Below are positions 29,163 through 39,655 of a stretch of DNA of 64,000 nucleotides, one piece after another. The translations under genes were made by a program, and so were the position numbers. The stretch's first letter is position 1. Every line of letters starts with the position of its first letter. Origin of the DNA: Brevibacillus laterosporus (lineage in GTDB: Bacteria > Bacillota > Bacilli > Brevibacillales > Brevibacillaceae). The notes below the pieces were generated by a model that saw only the letters and a program-made list of their open reading frames with translations, searched no databases and was not told where the DNA came from. The stretch is from assembly GCA_007833815.1 (NCBI GenBank), contig CP033464.1:2365501-2429500 (forward strand). Reading direction: 5' to 3'.

Positions 29163-29348
29163 TTACAGCCAATCCATCGAGAATGCTACGTAAGAAATGG
29201 CGAGAAAGCCTAAGATTAATACATCTAGGGAGGTAGGCAACAGTAGGGTTCTGATAAACTGAAAGGCTGTAAAAGGCAACAGAAATTGTTTATAGGCGGA
29301 CTTGATGTTAAAGAGAAAGGAACTGTATTTAAAGCGTCGCCAGTTCAT
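29163..29348 (-). CDS. small hydrophobic protein, 61 residues, function unknown
   Basis: Reading leftward, an ATG at 29348 follows AAGGGGTGATC, nearly the full anti-16S complement, at 3-4 bases. The product begins MNWRRFKYSSF, is basic at the N-terminus, and has two hydrophobic segments (about 24-36 and 40-57). It occupies a gap that otherwise has no gene. Codon use looks protein-like and there is no overlapping gene. A CATACGCT about 35 bases upstream of the start resembles a sigma-E/sigma-K -10 box; a matching -35 is weak. I do not recognise the family. Confidence 0.6.
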   Translation of the reverse strand: MNWRRFKYSSFLFNIKSAYKQFLLPFTAFQFIRTLLLPTSLDVLILGFLAISYVAFSMDWL

Positions 29349-29485
29349 AATGATCACCCCTTATTGCACAGCGTATGCAGCATGACGCAAGAGAGTGAAG
29401 CCCAGAGGCACTTTCTGATTCGTTTATTTAAAGGAATTGCAGTAAAATAAAGAAAAGAAAGAAATGAAGAAAGGATGTGGTTCTT

Positions 29486-30349
29486 TTGGTTGAACATAGG
29501 AAGATCAACACGGTTCAACTATTTAAAAGAGTGTTTTTTATCATTTTGGGTTCAATGATTTTTTCTTTTGGACTAGAAGAATTTTTAATTCCCAATCAGG
29601 TTATTGACGGGGGAATTACGGGCATTTCTATTATCTTTAGCCATTTGACAGGATGGCCGATCGGTATTTTTTTATTTCTGTTAAATGTCCCCTTCCTAAT
29701 CATTGGTTATAAACAGATCGGAAAGACGTTCGCCTTGTCTACATTGTTTGGTGTTACGATCATGTCAATTGCTACGACATTATTGCATCCGGTCAGTGCT
29801 GTAACGAAAGAACCGTTTCTCGCTGCTGTGTATGGAGGTGTGTTTTTGGGCATTGGGGTAGGTTTGGTAATACGTTACGGCGGTTCCCTTGATGGTACAG
29901 AAATCGTAGCCATTTTGTTTAACAGAAAAACAGCTTTTTCCGTTGGCGAAATAATTATGTTTTTAAACATATTTATTTTAGGCAGTGCTGGCTTTGTATT
30001 TGGATGGAATCAAGCTATGTACTCATTGATTGCTTACTACATTGCTTACAAAATGATTGAATTAACCCTTGAGGGCTTTAACGAATCAAGATCGGTCTGG
30101 ATCATTAGTGACAAGCATCGAGAGATTGGTGAAACTCTTCTTGCAAGGCTAGGTCGTGGCGTTACTTATCTAAATGGGGAAGGTGGATATTCAGGAGATA
30201 CCAAGACGGTTATCTTTACTGTAATCACCCGATTGGAAGAAGCTAAATTAAAATCGATTGTAGAAGAATGGGACCAATCTGCATTTTTAGCCATTGGGAA
30301 CATTCATGATGTAAAAGGCGGTCGATTTAAGAAAAAAGCCATTCATTAA
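29486..30349 (+). CDS. YitT-family membrane protein (DUF161/DUF2179)
   Basis: This is an integral membrane protein with about five or six N-terminal hydrophobic helices, the conserved VIDGGITGISII segment, and a C-terminal cytoplasmic DUF2179 domain (about 210-287, with RGVTYLNGEGGYSGDTK). Family members are numerous in Bacillales and their transport role is unproven. The start is uncertain: a TTG at 29486 is ten bases from AAGGA; a GTG at 29477 is only one base from it. The gene is alone between two terminators. Confidence 0.88.
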   Translation: MVEHRKINTVQLFKRVFFIILGSMIFSFGLEEFLIPNQVIDGGITGISIIFSHLTGWPIGIFLFLLNVPFLIIGYKQIGKTFALSTLFGVTIMSIATTLLHPVSAVTKEPFLAAVYGGVFLGIGVGLVIRYGGSLDGTEIVAILFNRKTAFSVGEIIMFLNIFILGSAGFVFGWNQAMYSLIAYYIAYKMIELTLEGFNESRSVWIISDKHREIGETLLARLGRGVTYLNGEGGYSGDTKTVIFTVITRLEEAKLKSIVEEWDQSAFLAIGNIHDVKGGRFKKKAIH

Positions 30350-30351
30350 GA

Positions 30352-30411
30352 GGAACGAGAGTTGTCTGATTTAGGGGGAAGGTAAATCAAACAGCTTTCG
30401 TTCCCGCTTTT
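30352..30411 (+). terminator. probable terminator after the YitT gene
   Basis: GGAACGA/TCGTTCC with an inner GATTT/AAATC stem is followed by CGCTTTT. Confidence 0.5.
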
Positions 30412-30433
30412 ATGCACCCACGTTTTTCTCTAT

Positions 30434-30462
30434 TTGACGTACCATTATGGGTTCGCTATAAT
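30434..30462 (+). promoter_or_regulatory. sigma-A promoter of the valS T-box leader
   Basis: TTGACG (30434-30439), 17 bases, TATAAT (30457-30462). Transcription would start near 30470, just before the T-box stem I. Confidence 0.8.
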
Positions 30463-30498
30463 ATGCTGTATATAAACGATTATATATGCAATGCTATG

Positions 30499-30784
30499 AT
30501 TGGAAAGAGTACATAAACCCGCCTTGTCAGAGAGGGAGAGTCATTATGCTGCGAGATTCTCTAAGGAGTAGGGATATGGAAAGTCGTCCATGAGCAATTC
30601 CAATGAACGAGTACATATTGAGTAGTTGGAATCGGCGTCAAGCCGTTATCTTGTTAGAGTGAACGCGTGAGTTCTGTTCTTTCACTATTATGGGAAAGAT
30701 ACGTGAATAGTATTATACGCGTTAACAAAGGTGGTACCGCGAAACAAACTCCTTTTCGTCCTTTGATGATCAGGAGTTTTTTTA
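30499..30784 (+). promoter_or_regulatory. tRNA-Val T-box riboswitch upstream of valS
   Basis: The leader has all the landmarks of a T-box. The stem I base is ATTGGAA (30499-30505) pairing TTCCAAT (30598-30604), with AGTA after the first arm. The specifier loop reads GAA, A, then GTC at 30583-30585, a valine codon. An AG-bulge region (CAGAGAGGGAG) is present, and the T-box TGGTACCGCG is at 30732-30741. An intrinsic terminator AACTCCT/AGGAGTT with seven T residues lies at 30747-30784. Uncharged tRNA-Val (anticodon GAC) would favour the antiterminator and allow valS transcription. Confidence 0.93.
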
Positions 30785-30827
30785 TTTGCCCATGTAATGA
30801 TGTGCAATTATAAGGAGGAATAGGATT

Positions 30828-33494
30828 ATGGCAAACGAACAAGCATCCCTTGATGCACAACTACCAAAAAACTATGATCCAAAGGCAGCGGAAGCCAAAT
30901 GGTATCCCTACTGGATGGAAAAAGAATTTTTTAAAGCGGAGCGCGATCCAAAGAAAGCTCCTTATACAATTGTGATTCCACCTCCAAATGTAACAGGTAA
31001 ATTACATTTGGGTCATGCGTTGGACACAACATTACAAGATATTATTACGCGTGCTAAGCGCATGCAAGGATACAGCACACTGTTCCTGCCAGGAATGGAT
31101 CATGCTGGTATCGCAACTCAAACCAAGGTAGAAGGGAATTTGCGTGAAGAAGGCTTGAGTCGCCATGATTTAGGCCGTGAAAAATTTGTAGAAAAAGTAT
31201 GGGAATGGAAGCATGTCTACGCTAGCCATATCCGTGAACAATGGGAAAAAATTGGGCTTGCTCTAGATTACTCTCGTGAGCGTTTTACGATGGACGAAGG
31301 CTTGTCCCGTGCTGTTCGTGAAGTATTTGTTCGCCTCTATGACAAAGGCTTGATCTACCGTGGTAAACGCATCATTAACTGGGACCCGGCTGCTCGTACA
31401 GCTTTGTCTGACATTGAGGTTATTTATAAAGAGGTAAAAGGTGCTTTGCATCATATGCGTTACCCATTAGCTGATGGAAGTGGCTTTATTGAAGTGGCTA
31501 CTACTCGACCTGAAACGATGTTGGGCGATACAGCAGTAGCCGTTCACCCTGAAGATGACCGTTACAAACACCTAGTTGGCAAAATGGTTGTCCTACCAAT
31601 CATAGGTCGTGAGATTCCGATTGTAGCGGATGATTATGTAGACCCTGAATTTGGTTCAGGTGCGGTCAAAATTACACCTGCGCATGATCCAAATGATTTT
31701 GAGATTGGTCTACGCCATAACTTGGAACAGATCATTGTCATGGATGAATCCGGGGTAATGAATGAGCATGCAGCTTTCTATAAAGGGCTTGATCGTTTCG
31801 TTTGTCGTAAGCAAATTATCAAAGACTTACAAGAGCAAGGCGTTATGTTTAAAATTGAAGAACACATCCACCAGGTTGGGCACAGTGAGCGAAGCGACGC
31901 AGTAGTCGAACCTTACCTATCTACGCAATGGTTTGTTAACATGCAGCCTCTTGCAGATGAGACACTAAAAAATGCTGCTTCAGAAGACAGCGTTACATTC
32001 GTTCCTGAGCGTTTTAAAAACACATACCTGCGCTGGATTGAAAATATTCGTGACTGGTGCATTTCCCGTCAATTATGGTGGGGCCATCGTATCCCAGCTT
32101 GGTATTGTCAGGACTGTGGCGAGTTGCATGTATCCCGTGACGACATCACAGAATGTTGCAAGTGTCACTCTAGCAACCTTTCTCAAGACAATGACGTCTT
32201 AGATACGTGGTTTAGCTCTGCTTTGTGGCCATTCTCCACATTAGGCTGGCCAGATGAAACAGAAGACATGAAATACTTCTACCCAACCAATGTACTTGTA
32301 ACAGGCTACGACATTATTTTCTTCTGGGTAGCTCGTATGATTTTCAGTGGATTGGAATTTACCGGAGAAAAACCATTTGAACATGTGCTGATCCATGGAA
32401 TTATCCGCGATTCTGATGGACGTAAGATGTCTAAGTCGCTTGGTAACGGGGTTGACCCGATGGAAGTAATCGAGAAGTATGGTGCGGATGCATTGCGTTT
32501 CACTCTGGCAACAGGTAATTCTCCAGGTAACGACCAACGTTTCTATTGGGAAAAAGTAGAAGCAAACCGAAACTTTGCAAACAAGATCTGGAATGCTTCA
32601 CGTTTTGCTTTGATGAATCTACAAGACTTTACGTATGAAGATATCGACTTGACCAAAGAATTATCTGCACCTGATAAATGGATTTTGACACGTCTACAAG
32701 GAACGATTACAGATGTTACTCGATTGATGGATGCGTTTGACTTTGGGGAAGCGGGTCGTCTGTTGTATAATTTCCTATGGGATGATCTATGTGACTGGTA
32801 CATTGAGATGGCTAAATTACCATTGTACGGCACAGATGAACAAGCGAAGAAAGCGACACAATCGGTTCTTGTATATGTACTAGATCAGACGTTGCGCTTG
32901 TTACACCCATTCATGCCATTCATCACGGAAGAAATATGGCAAGCTCTACCTCATCAAGGAGAAAGTATTACCGTTGCTGCTTGGCCGCAAGCGAAAAGCG
33001 AGCTTACTTTTAATGATGCAGAAGCAGAAATGAGCTTGCTCATGGACATTATCCGAAGTGTACGTAACATCCGTGCAGAAGTAAACGTACCAATGTCCAA
33101 AAAAATTGAACTAGTGATCAAGGCAAATGACCAACAATCTCTCCAATGCTTACAACGTGGAGAAGAGTTCTTGGTACGTTTCTGCAACCCTGAAAAACTG
33201 GTGATCGGTGCTGATCTGGAAGCTCCGGAAAAAGCGATGTCCGCTGTTGTCACTGGAGCCGAGCTATTTTTACCGCTTGCCGGGTTACTTGACTTAGTAC
33301 AAGAGCGCAAGCGTTTGGAGAAGGAAATTGATACACTAAATAAAGAAGTAGATCGCATCGAGAAAAAGCTGAACAACCCAGGCTTTATGGCAAAAGCACC
33401 CGCAAATGTCATTGAGGAAGAAAAAGCGAAAATGACGGACTACGCTAACAAGCGTGAAAAGGTAGTCGCTCGTTTAGCTGACCTAGAATCCTAA
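30828..33494 (+). CDS. valS: valyl-tRNA synthetase
   Basis: This class-I aminoacyl-tRNA synthetase charges tRNA-Val. The HIGH motif is HLGH (60-63) and the KMSKS motif is at 533-537, with an editing domain between them ([17 protein letters not shown]). The C-terminal coiled-coil arm begins near residue 820 ([19 protein letters not shown]). The 888 residues are the normal length. It is controlled by the T-box directly upstream and followed by folC. Confidence 0.98.
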   Translation: MANEQASLDAQLPKNYDPKAAEAKWYPYWMEKEFFKAERDPKKAPYTIVIPPPNVTGKLHLGHALDTTLQDIITRAKRMQGYSTLFLPGMDHAGIATQTKVEGNLREEGLSRHDLGREKFVEKVWEWKHVYASHIREQWEKIGLALDYSRERFTMDEGLSRAVREVFVRLYDKGLIYRGKRIINWDPAARTALSDIEVIYKEVKGALHHMRYPLADGSGFIEVATTRPETMLGDTAVAVHPEDDRYKHLVGKMVVLPIIGREIPIVADDYVDPEFGSGAVKITPAHDPNDFEIGLRHNLEQIIVMDESGVMNEHAAFYKGLDRFVCRKQIIKDLQEQGVMFKIEEHIHQVGHSERSDAVVEPYLSTQWFVNMQPLADETLKNAASEDSVTFVPERFKNTYLRWIENIRDWCISRQLWWGHRIPAWYCQDCGELHVSRDDITECCKCHSSNLSQDNDVLDTWFSSALWPFSTLGWPDETEDMKYFYPTNVLVTGYDIIFFWVARMIFSGLEFTGEKPFEHVLIHGIIRDSDGRKMSKSLGNGVDPMEVIEKYGADALRFTLATGNSPGNDQRFYWEKVEANRNFANKIWNASRFALMNLQDFTYEDIDLTKELSAPDKWILTRLQGTITDVTRLMDAFDFGEAGRLLYNFLWDDLCDWYIEMAKLPLYGTDEQAKKATQSVLVYVLDQTLRLLHPFMPFITEEIWQALPHQGESITVAAWPQAKSELTFNDAEAEMSLLMDIIRSVRNIRAEVNVPMSKKIELVIKANDQQSLQCLQRGEEFLVRFCNPEKLVIGADLEAPEKAMSAVVTGAELFLPLAGLLDLVQERKRLEKEIDTLNKEVDRIEKKLNNPGFMAKAPANVIEEEKAKMTDYANKREKVVARLADLES

Positions 33495-33545
33495 GCTTGA
33501 CTGCTTCATTTTTGTCATAACAAAACGATTGGGGTCATACGGTAA

Positions 33546-34916
33546 ATGAAGGCAGATCACATTCTTACTTATGATGAAGCGCTAAATTGGCTTCACAGCC
33601 TGTTACGTTTTGGATTAAAACCGGGTTTAGAGCGCATGAATTGGATGCTAGAGGAGTTGGGGCATCCCGAACGTAACTTATTATTTGTTCATGTGGCAGG
33701 TACCAATGGAAAAGGCTCTACGTGCACTTTTTTGACGCACGTTTTGCTGGAGGCGGGGATTAGTGTTGGAACCTTTACATCCCCGTATATCACTGATTTT
33801 CGCGAACGTATTCGATTAAATAACCAACTCATTCCACAGGACGACCTTGTTCGTCTTGTGGATGAAATAAAGCCGTTGGTGGAGCGTTGTGAACAGGAAA
33901 CAGAGTACGGTTGTCCTACTGAATTTGAGGTTATTACGTTGCTGGCTATCTGTTATTTTGGCCTAGTGGTCAGACCTGCAATTGTTGTTTGGGAAACCGG
34001 GCTTGGTGGGCGTTTGGATTCAACTAACGTTGTCCATCCCATCATGAGCGTCATTACTAATGTTGGTCTTGATCATACAGATATTCTCGGTTCATCTATC
34101 GGTGAAATCGCTTTGGAAAAAGCCGGCATTATTAAACCGGGAGTGCCTGTCGTAGTAGGTAATCTCCAAGAAGAGGCATTGAACGTTATTTCTAGGATTA
34201 CAAAACAAAAGAACAGCAAGCTTTATCGGTTGGGTTGCGAATTTGATGCCCAGCCGCTCTTTACGGAAGCCTTAAAAGGGGCGCAACATATTGAGTATAG
34301 TAGTTTGTTTCGTCCCACGACTTCCACATATCAACTGGGTTTACTGGGTAAGCATCAGGTGCAAAACGCGGGTGTTGCCTTGATGGTTCTAGATCTCTTG
34401 CGGGAATTTTATGCCTTTTTTGTTGAAGAAGAAGATAGGAAAAAAGGCTTGGCACAAGCTACATGGCCAGGTCGAATGGAAATTGTCTCAAGAAATCCAT
34501 TATGCATGATAGATGGAGCACATAACACGGAAGGTATCACGATGCTGGTTGATAGTTTGGGTGAACTTGCAAAAGATACAAAGCGGATTCATTTGATGTT
34601 CTCTGCTCTTGAAGATAAACCGTTGTCTCAAATGGCTCGGGTTCTTAAAGAGGCGCCGCTCGAACTTGCCAACGTGTATCTCACGAGCTTTGATTTTCCA
34701 AGAGCCGCCTCTGTTGATACCTTGGAGGATGCTTTTTTAACTGGCGGCTTTAATCAAGAACAACTGGAATGTGTTGATGACTGGAAAATCGTGTTGCGTG
34801 AATGGCTGAGCGACGAGACGAAGAGCGATGAGACGTTGTTGATTTGCGGATCACTTTACTTCATCTCTTTGGTACGCTCAATTTTTTCAATCCCCGTAGA
34901 ACAGGTAGGTGAATAA
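33546..34916 (+). CDS. folC: folylpolyglutamate / dihydrofolate synthase
   Basis: FolC adds glutamate to folates (and in some bacteria makes dihydrofolate from dihydropteroate) using a Mur-ligase fold. The P-loop GTNGKGS is at 52-58, and [15 protein letters not shown] is the folate-binding loop. The 456 residues are a little longer than usual. The ribosome binding site is weak (GGGG). It follows valS as in Bacillus and abuts murC, with one base between. Confidence 0.94.
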   Translation: MKADHILTYDEALNWLHSLLRFGLKPGLERMNWMLEELGHPERNLLFVHVAGTNGKGSTCTFLTHVLLEAGISVGTFTSPYITDFRERIRLNNQLIPQDDLVRLVDEIKPLVERCEQETEYGCPTEFEVITLLAICYFGLVVRPAIVVWETGLGGRLDSTNVVHPIMSVITNVGLDHTDILGSSIGEIALEKAGIIKPGVPVVVGNLQEEALNVISRITKQKNSKLYRLGCEFDAQPLFTEALKGAQHIEYSSLFRPTTSTYQLGLLGKHQVQNAGVALMVLDLLREFYAFFVEEEDRKKGLAQATWPGRMEIVSRNPLCMIDGAHNTEGITMLVDSLGELAKDTKRIHLMFSALEDKPLSQMARVLKEAPLELANVYLTSFDFPRAASVDTLEDAFLTGGFNQEQLECVDDWKIVLREWLSDETKSDETLLICGSLYFISLVRSIFSIPVEQVGE

Positions 34917-34917
34917 A

Positions 34918-36324
34918 GTGGAACCATTGCAACATGTCCACTTCGTCGGAATCGGCGGTTATGGTATGAGTGGAATTGCTCGCGTATTAGTTGATTTAGG
35001 ATATAAAGTAACAGGCTCGGACGTAGCGATGAACGATCTTGCCCGAAAACTGCAAGAAAAAGGAGCACAGGTGGTTATCGGTCACGATGCTTCCCATATT
35101 GATGGGGCAAATATCGTAGTTTATTCCACTAGTATCTCGAAAGAAAATCCTGAAGTTGCAGCGGCCCTGAAAAATGGGATTCCGCTGTTGCATCGTTCAC
35201 AGATGCTTGCAAAGATTCTAAATGAGAGAACGGGTGTAGCGGTGGCTGGTGCTCACGGAAAAACCACTACTACTTCCATGACTGCTCACATTCTGGAAGC
35301 GTGTGGCGAGGACCCCACGTTTATTATCGGTGGAGAACTAGTTAATGCTGGCACAAATGCGAAAGCTGGTAAAAGTGATTATGTAGTCGCAGAAGCAGAT
35401 GAAAGTGACGGCTCCTTTAAGGAGTACCATCCAGCGTATGCCATTGTGACTAACATTGAACCAGATCATTTGGAACACTTTGATGGCGATTTTGCCAACC
35501 TGAAAAAGGCGTATGTCCATTTTCTAGGAAACATTAAACCAGATGGAACAGCTATTTTGTGTCTGGATGATGAGCACGTACGTGAATTAATGCCTACAGT
35601 TAATCGAAAGGTAATCACGTATTCTATTGACCCTGTATATAGTGGATCAGCCGATTACTACGCTAAGGATATTGTGTGCGGTGATCTAGTTACGACCTAT
35701 CAGGCGTGGCATAAAGGAGTTCATTTGGGTGAGGTAATCCTTCACTTCCCGGGTAAACATAATGTAGCCAACTCTCTAGCGGCAATGATTGTAGCGTTAG
35801 AAGCAGGGGTCTCCTTTGATAAGATATCTCAGGCCTTGACCACATTCCGTGGGGCAAAACGCCGTTTCCAAATTATTGGTCACGCACAAGATATTCTAGT
35901 GGTTGATGATTATGCTCATCATCCAACTGAAATCATGGCAACATTAAATGGGGCGAAGTCTTGCGGCCGTCGAGTGATTGCGATTTTCCAACCACAGCGC
36001 TATACACGTACGTATTTTTTGATGGAAGAATTTAGCCGAGCTTTTTCAGAAGCGGACGAAGTTATTATTACGGACATTTTCTCCCCAGCTGGTGAACAGA
36101 AAATCGAAGGGGTATCCTCTGAGGTACTAGTTGATAAAATTAAAGTGAATAGCCATCCTCGTGCACAGTACATTCCTACGAAAGAAGAGGTACAGCATCA
36201 TTTGGTGACACAATTGCAACCGGGTGATCTGATCTTGACAATGGGAGCTGGGGACATTTGGAAGTCGGCTTATTGGTTCGCTGAACACTTGAAACAAAAG
36301 ATTAAGGAAACGCAGGAAAGCTAG
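34918..36324 (+). CDS. murC: UDP-N-acetylmuramate--L-alanine ligase
   Basis: MurC adds the first amino acid to UDP-MurNAc in peptidoglycan synthesis. [11 protein letters not shown] binds the UDP moiety near residue 11, and the ATP P-loop is GAHGKTTTT near residue 110. The [10 protein letters not shown] segment follows in the third domain. I chose GTG at 34918, just after the folC stop, with AGGTGA upstream; GTG at 34909 is also possible. In B. subtilis murC lies elsewhere, so its insertion between folC and the prepilin peptidase gene is a difference in this lineage. Confidence 0.94.
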   Translation: MEPLQHVHFVGIGGYGMSGIARVLVDLGYKVTGSDVAMNDLARKLQEKGAQVVIGHDASHIDGANIVVYSTSISKENPEVAAALKNGIPLLHRSQMLAKILNERTGVAVAGAHGKTTTTSMTAHILEACGEDPTFIIGGELVNAGTNAKAGKSDYVVAEADESDGSFKEYHPAYAIVTNIEPDHLEHFDGDFANLKKAYVHFLGNIKPDGTAILCLDDEHVRELMPTVNRKVITYSIDPVYSGSADYYAKDIVCGDLVTTYQAWHKGVHLGEVILHFPGKHNVANSLAAMIVALEAGVSFDKISQALTTFRGAKRRFQIIGHAQDILVVDDYAHHPTEIMATLNGAKSCGRRVIAIFQPQRYTRTYFLMEEFSRAFSEADEVIITDIFSPAGEQKIEGVSSEVLVDKIKVNSHPRAQYIPTKEEVQHHLVTQLQPGDLILTMGAGDIWKSAYWFAEHLKQKIKETQES

Positions 36325-36370
36325 CATAAAGCATTTATTGTCATACTAAATTAGATAGTGGTAACAAAGG

Positions 36371-36400
36371 AAACTGCCGGATTTGTCTGGCAGTTTTTTT
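36371..36400 (+). terminator. intrinsic terminator after murC
   Basis: AAACTGCCGGA/TCTGGCAGTTT stem with a TTTG loop and seven T residues. Confidence 0.85.
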
Positions 36401-36469
36401 GTCCTTGTCAAGAGCGATAGGATATAAATAAGTGAAATAAATAACAAAGTGAGTCGGCGGGTGATGATG

Positions 36470-36985
36470 ATGGACCAGTGGAATTGGTACACAATGATAA
36501 TGGCAGGAGCAGACATCGAACTATTGGTAAGTTGGTTATGTGGGGCTTTACTGGGGGTGCTCTGCCTTACTGATAGTAGGAAACGCCTGATTCCTAATGT
36601 GATGGTATGGCCCGCTTGGCTGGTATTTTTGTGGATACGTTTGATGTTTCCCTTAAAGGGAGAGACTTTTGCAACGCATGTGGTAGCCATGGTGTTTGCT
36701 TTTGCACTTTTATATATGACGGCAATAGCAACAAAAGGAGGAGTGGGAGGAGGCGACATCAAGCTAGCTTCCTTATTGGGACTGGTTGTTGGGAAGACAT
36801 ATATAATAGCTCTTTTGCTAGTGGCAGGGATTTGCGCTATTACATTGGTTATTCTGCTAGGTAGACAGACACGGATGAAACAAGAAGGGATACCATTTGC
36901 TTGCTGTTTAACGGTCGGCTGGTTTTTAACTTATGTAGGTAAGGTTGATGTGTTGCAGGGGTATATTACATTTTTTCTTCCCTAA
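36470..36985 (+). CDS. A24 prepilin peptidase, short form (ComC-like)
   Basis: Prepilin peptidases cut the leader of type IV pilin-like proteins and, in Bacillus, of competence pseudopilins (ComC). The two catalytic aspartates are D35 (LTDSRK) and D96 (GGGDIKLAS), embedded in about six transmembrane helices. At about 171 residues it lacks the N-terminal cytoplasmic methyltransferase domain of ComC-type enzymes, though it occupies the comC position between folC and spoIIB. The start is uncertain among three consecutive ATGs; 36470 has the best spacing from GGCGGGTG. No pilin gene is in the window. Confidence 0.85.
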   Translation: MDQWNWYTMIMAGADIELLVSWLCGALLGVLCLTDSRKRLIPNVMVWPAWLVFLWIRLMFPLKGETFATHVVAMVFAFALLYMTAIATKGGVGGGDIKLASLLGLVVGKTYIIALLLVAGICAITLVILLGRQTRMKQEGIPFACCLTVGWFLTYVGKVDVLQGYITFFLP

Positions 36986-37055
36986 AGCAGTCATAACTTG
37001 TTAGGTCTGTTCGTAAACTAGTAGTACTAGAGTTAGAGAACGAGGAGGACCTACC

Positions 37056-38561
37056 ATGAGCGGACAACCTTCCAATCGAATTTCTATAAAACTATCACCT
37101 ACTATCCCACCCAAACAAAAGACGAGGGCAAAGCAACAAGTACCAAATATGCCGGTAGTATCCAGAAATGCTCTAAAGAAGGAACTGACTGGGAACCCTG
37201 TGAGTAATGAGGAAATGTCTGTAGGTAATGTAGAGGTAGTAGGTGATGATAACAAAGAAACAATTCAGCCAAAAGACGATCAACAAGTGAAGGAAGCAGA
37301 GCTGGAATTGGCAGAAGCGATGCAACGATTGGGTAAGCTTGAAGAGCTACGTACACTTACTCATACCAGCAAGGAACAATTTTTGGCTGAATTACATCGA
37401 GATGAGGACGTATATCAAAAGGAAGAGAAAGTCAGATCGTTGGAAGAAGACCGATTGACAGAAGAGGACAGGGAGGACCGATATTACGAGGAGTTGTATT
37501 CCTCTGCTTGGGGCAAGCGATCAAACAAGCCAGCTTGGTGGGTAAGGTTATTAAAGGATCAAAGCCGTATGTCTAAGAGACCGGTTCTGCGATTATTTAT
37601 TACCACATTAGGTGCAATTATTCTTGGAGTATTATTTGGCTTTATTGTATTAAATGTTTTTGTGCAGGAGCAACTGGTTCATCCTTCACAAGCGGGTGTT
37701 TCCCTACCGAAACCAACTGCACCTCAAACGACATCTACTTCTATTGGCAATCAGAATGGATCAGGGGCAACAGCGGTTCCTGTAAATGGTGAAAATCGAG
37801 GTGTAGGATCTAATCAAGTAAAGGAAATAGACTCCACTAGAGAGGGAGCATCGGGAACGAGTTCCACTGGTGGGAAAACAGCTGATGCGATTTTTGCTAG
37901 TGTGCAATTTCCAGAACAAAACTATTACATGGTTCAAATGGGGGTGTTTACTGACCCAAAAGCAGCTGACCCAGCGATTATCTCTCTTGATGAGAAGGGT
38001 TTACCTCATTTTCTTTATCAAATCGACGGACGACTGCATTTATTTACGGGAGTAGCTCCAAGCCGTGATGCCATTTTGGGATTGGCTGACAATTACAGAC
38101 AGAAACAGATAGATGTCTATGTCAAAGAAGTAAAGCTACCGGCTATGGAGAAAAAAGTTCAGCTTGTACCTACTTCTGCCTTAGAAGTAGGTGCTTCCGT
38201 GGATAAAGGTGTCGTTAATGCCTTTATCAAATCAGGAGCGGAAATCATTCAACAGCTGTCAGCTCTCTCCAGTCAAGTGGTTAATACAGAAAGGCAAAAG
38301 GTACGACCGCTCACAGCGGAACAGGAAACAAAGCTAAAGAGCTTGCATGTTGCCTTCTTAGACAATAGCAGAGCGACACAGCAGGCGCTGTCAAAAAAGG
38401 AGCAAGTCTACATAGCTGGCATGGTGCAGGGAATGAATCAGGCAATGAGCACGATGACTCAGCTAAAAACAGCTAATGCAGAGCCGTATGCTTGGCAGGT
38501 TCAAAAAGGGGTTATGCAATATCTAAATTATTATGCGAAATGGATGAAGGAAACAGAGTAG
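37056..38561 (+). CDS. spoIIB: SpoIIB-like SPOR-domain protein
   Basis: The 501-residue protein has a long charged cytoplasmic N-terminal part with coiled-coil potential (about 75-145) and one transmembrane helix (178-203). A Ser/Thr/Gly-rich linker and a SPOR domain (about 288-362, YYMVQMGVF...YVKEV) follow, then a helical C-terminal region. SPOR domains bind denuded glycan at septa. SpoIIB of B. subtilis has this layout and the same place before maf, and helps engulfment proteins reach the sporulation septum. TCATAAC-N14-CGTAAACT at 36991-37019 is a poor sigma-E-like match. GAGGAGG precedes the ATG. Identity rests on layout and synteny. Confidence 0.75.
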   Translation: MSGQPSNRISIKLSPTIPPKQKTRAKQQVPNMPVVSRNALKKELTGNPVSNEEMSVGNVEVVGDDNKETIQPKDDQQVKEAELELAEAMQRLGKLEELRTLTHTSKEQFLAELHRDEDVYQKEEKVRSLEEDRLTEEDREDRYYEELYSSAWGKRSNKPAWWVRLLKDQSRMSKRPVLRLFITTLGAIILGVLFGFIVLNVFVQEQLVHPSQAGVSLPKPTAPQTTSTSIGNQNGSGATAVPVNGENRGVGSNQVKEIDSTREGASGTSSTGGKTADAIFASVQFPEQNYYMVQMGVFTDPKAADPAIISLDEKGLPHFLYQIDGRLHLFTGVAPSRDAILGLADNYRQKQIDVYVKEVKLPAMEKKVQLVPTSALEVGASVDKGVVNAFIKSGAEIIQQLSALSSQVVNTERQKVRPLTAEQETKLKSLHVAFLDNSRATQQALSKKEQVYIAGMVQGMNQAMSTMTQLKTANAEPYAWQVQKGVMQYLNYYAKWMKETE

Positions 38562-38564
38562 GAA

Positions 38565-38612
38565 AAAGACTTTGTTTGCATAAGGTTTCTTGCAGACAAG
38601 GTCTTTCTTTCG
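38565..38612 (+). terminator. intrinsic terminator after spoIIB
   Basis: AAAGAC and GTCTTT arms extended by TTGT.TGCA/TGCAGACAA, ending in CTTTCTTTC. Confidence 0.65.
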
Positions 38613-38740
38613 TTATGATCATAAAAATAATAAAAATGAAACTGCTTCAGTAGTTGTCTCCTGATGTCAAGTTTTGCTACACTTAGGTGTGGTTATGACG
38701 ACTTTCTTCCAAACATCGAAAAAAAACGAGGGTAGAGAGA

Positions 38741-38982
38741 ATGACGGGGAAAGAATTTGTGATTTTATTGATTGTCCTGTTATCAGGTCTCTTGTTTGGT
38801 AGTCTATTAGGACAGATATTAGGTCCTTGGATTCCTTTTCTTCGAGAGAGTAAGATGTTAACATGGAATCCTGCGGCAGATTTGGACATTTTGAAGTACG
38901 ATCTTCATTTTGAGGTAAACTAAATCTAGCCAGTATTGGAGGGCTTGCTCTCGCTTTTTGGATATATAAAAAAATTCGATAG
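38741..38982 (+). CDS. DUF4321-family small membrane protein, apparent single-base frameshift
   Basis: The open frame 38741-38923 encodes 60 residues with an N-terminal transmembrane helix (FVILLIVLLSGLLFGSLLG) and the GPWIPFL loop typical of DUF4321, then stops after HFEVN. Directly after the stop, in a different frame, the DNA encodes LNLASIGGLALAFWIYKK, the second helix this family normally has, ending with a TAG at 38980-38982. Adding one A to the AAA at 38917-38919 would join the frames into a protein of about 80 residues. Either the gene is truncated here, or the sequence has an indel, or slippage restores the frame. Its function is unknown, but it commonly precedes maf in Bacillales. 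Confidence 0.75.
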
Positions 38983-38990
38983 GGGGAGAT

Positions 38991-39584
38991 ATGATGAATC
39001 CAGAACAGCAAATCGTATTAGCCTCTTCTTCCCCGCGACGTCAAGAGTTGCTCGCTTTCTTGGGACTTCCTTTTCGTATTCAAGTAAGCAATGTTGATGA
39101 GACGACTTCTGATGGGATTGCACCAGAAGAAATCGTGAAAATCTTGTCTCTTAGAAAAGCGGATGCAGTTGCCAAAAATTTGTCATTTGGTCTAGTTATT
39201 GGCTCTGATACAATTGTTGTACTAGACGGACAGGTATTAGGAAAACCACGTGATGAAGAAGATGCGTTTCGGATGCTCACCTCTCTAGCAGGACGCGAGC
39301 ATGAAGTATATAGCGGTCTTGCTATTGTTGATGTTGCGACTGGGAAGATAGCAGTTGATTATTCTTCAACACAGGTTAAAATGCGCACGATGACAGCTGA
39401 AGAGATACGTGGATACATCGCTAGTAAAGAACCGATGGATAAAGCTGGTTCTTACGCTATACAGGGCCTTGGATCGACGATTGTAGAACGAATCGAGGGC
39501 GATTATTTTACGGTAGTAGGCTTGCCACTTAATCGCTTGGCCCAGATGCTTAATCAATTTGGAATTTCCCTGTTAAACAAGTAG
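38991..39584 (+). CDS. maf: Maf-family nucleotide pyrophosphatase
   Basis: Maf proteins hydrolyse dTTP/UTP and modified nucleotides and are tied to septum formation control when overproduced. The signature ASSSPRRQELL (10-20) and the K-A-D-A-V and GSDT motifs are present. The 197 residues are family length. AGGGGGAG lies just upstream; the ATG at 38994 is an equally good start. maf-radC-mreBCD is the standard Firmicute order. Confidence 0.94.
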   Translation: MMNPEQQIVLASSSPRRQELLAFLGLPFRIQVSNVDETTSDGIAPEEIVKILSLRKADAVAKNLSFGLVIGSDTIVVLDGQVLGKPRDEEDAFRMLTSLAGREHEVYSGLAIVDVATGKIAVDYSSTQVKMRTMTAEEIRGYIASKEPMDKAGSYAIQGLGSTIVERIEGDYFTVVGLPLNRLAQMLNQFGISLLNK

Positions 39585-39655
39585 GTATTCCTCTTAGATT
39601 GCCTCTCCATGATAGAAGCCACTTGGCAGGAATGACGGAAGGGGCAAAATAAGAG

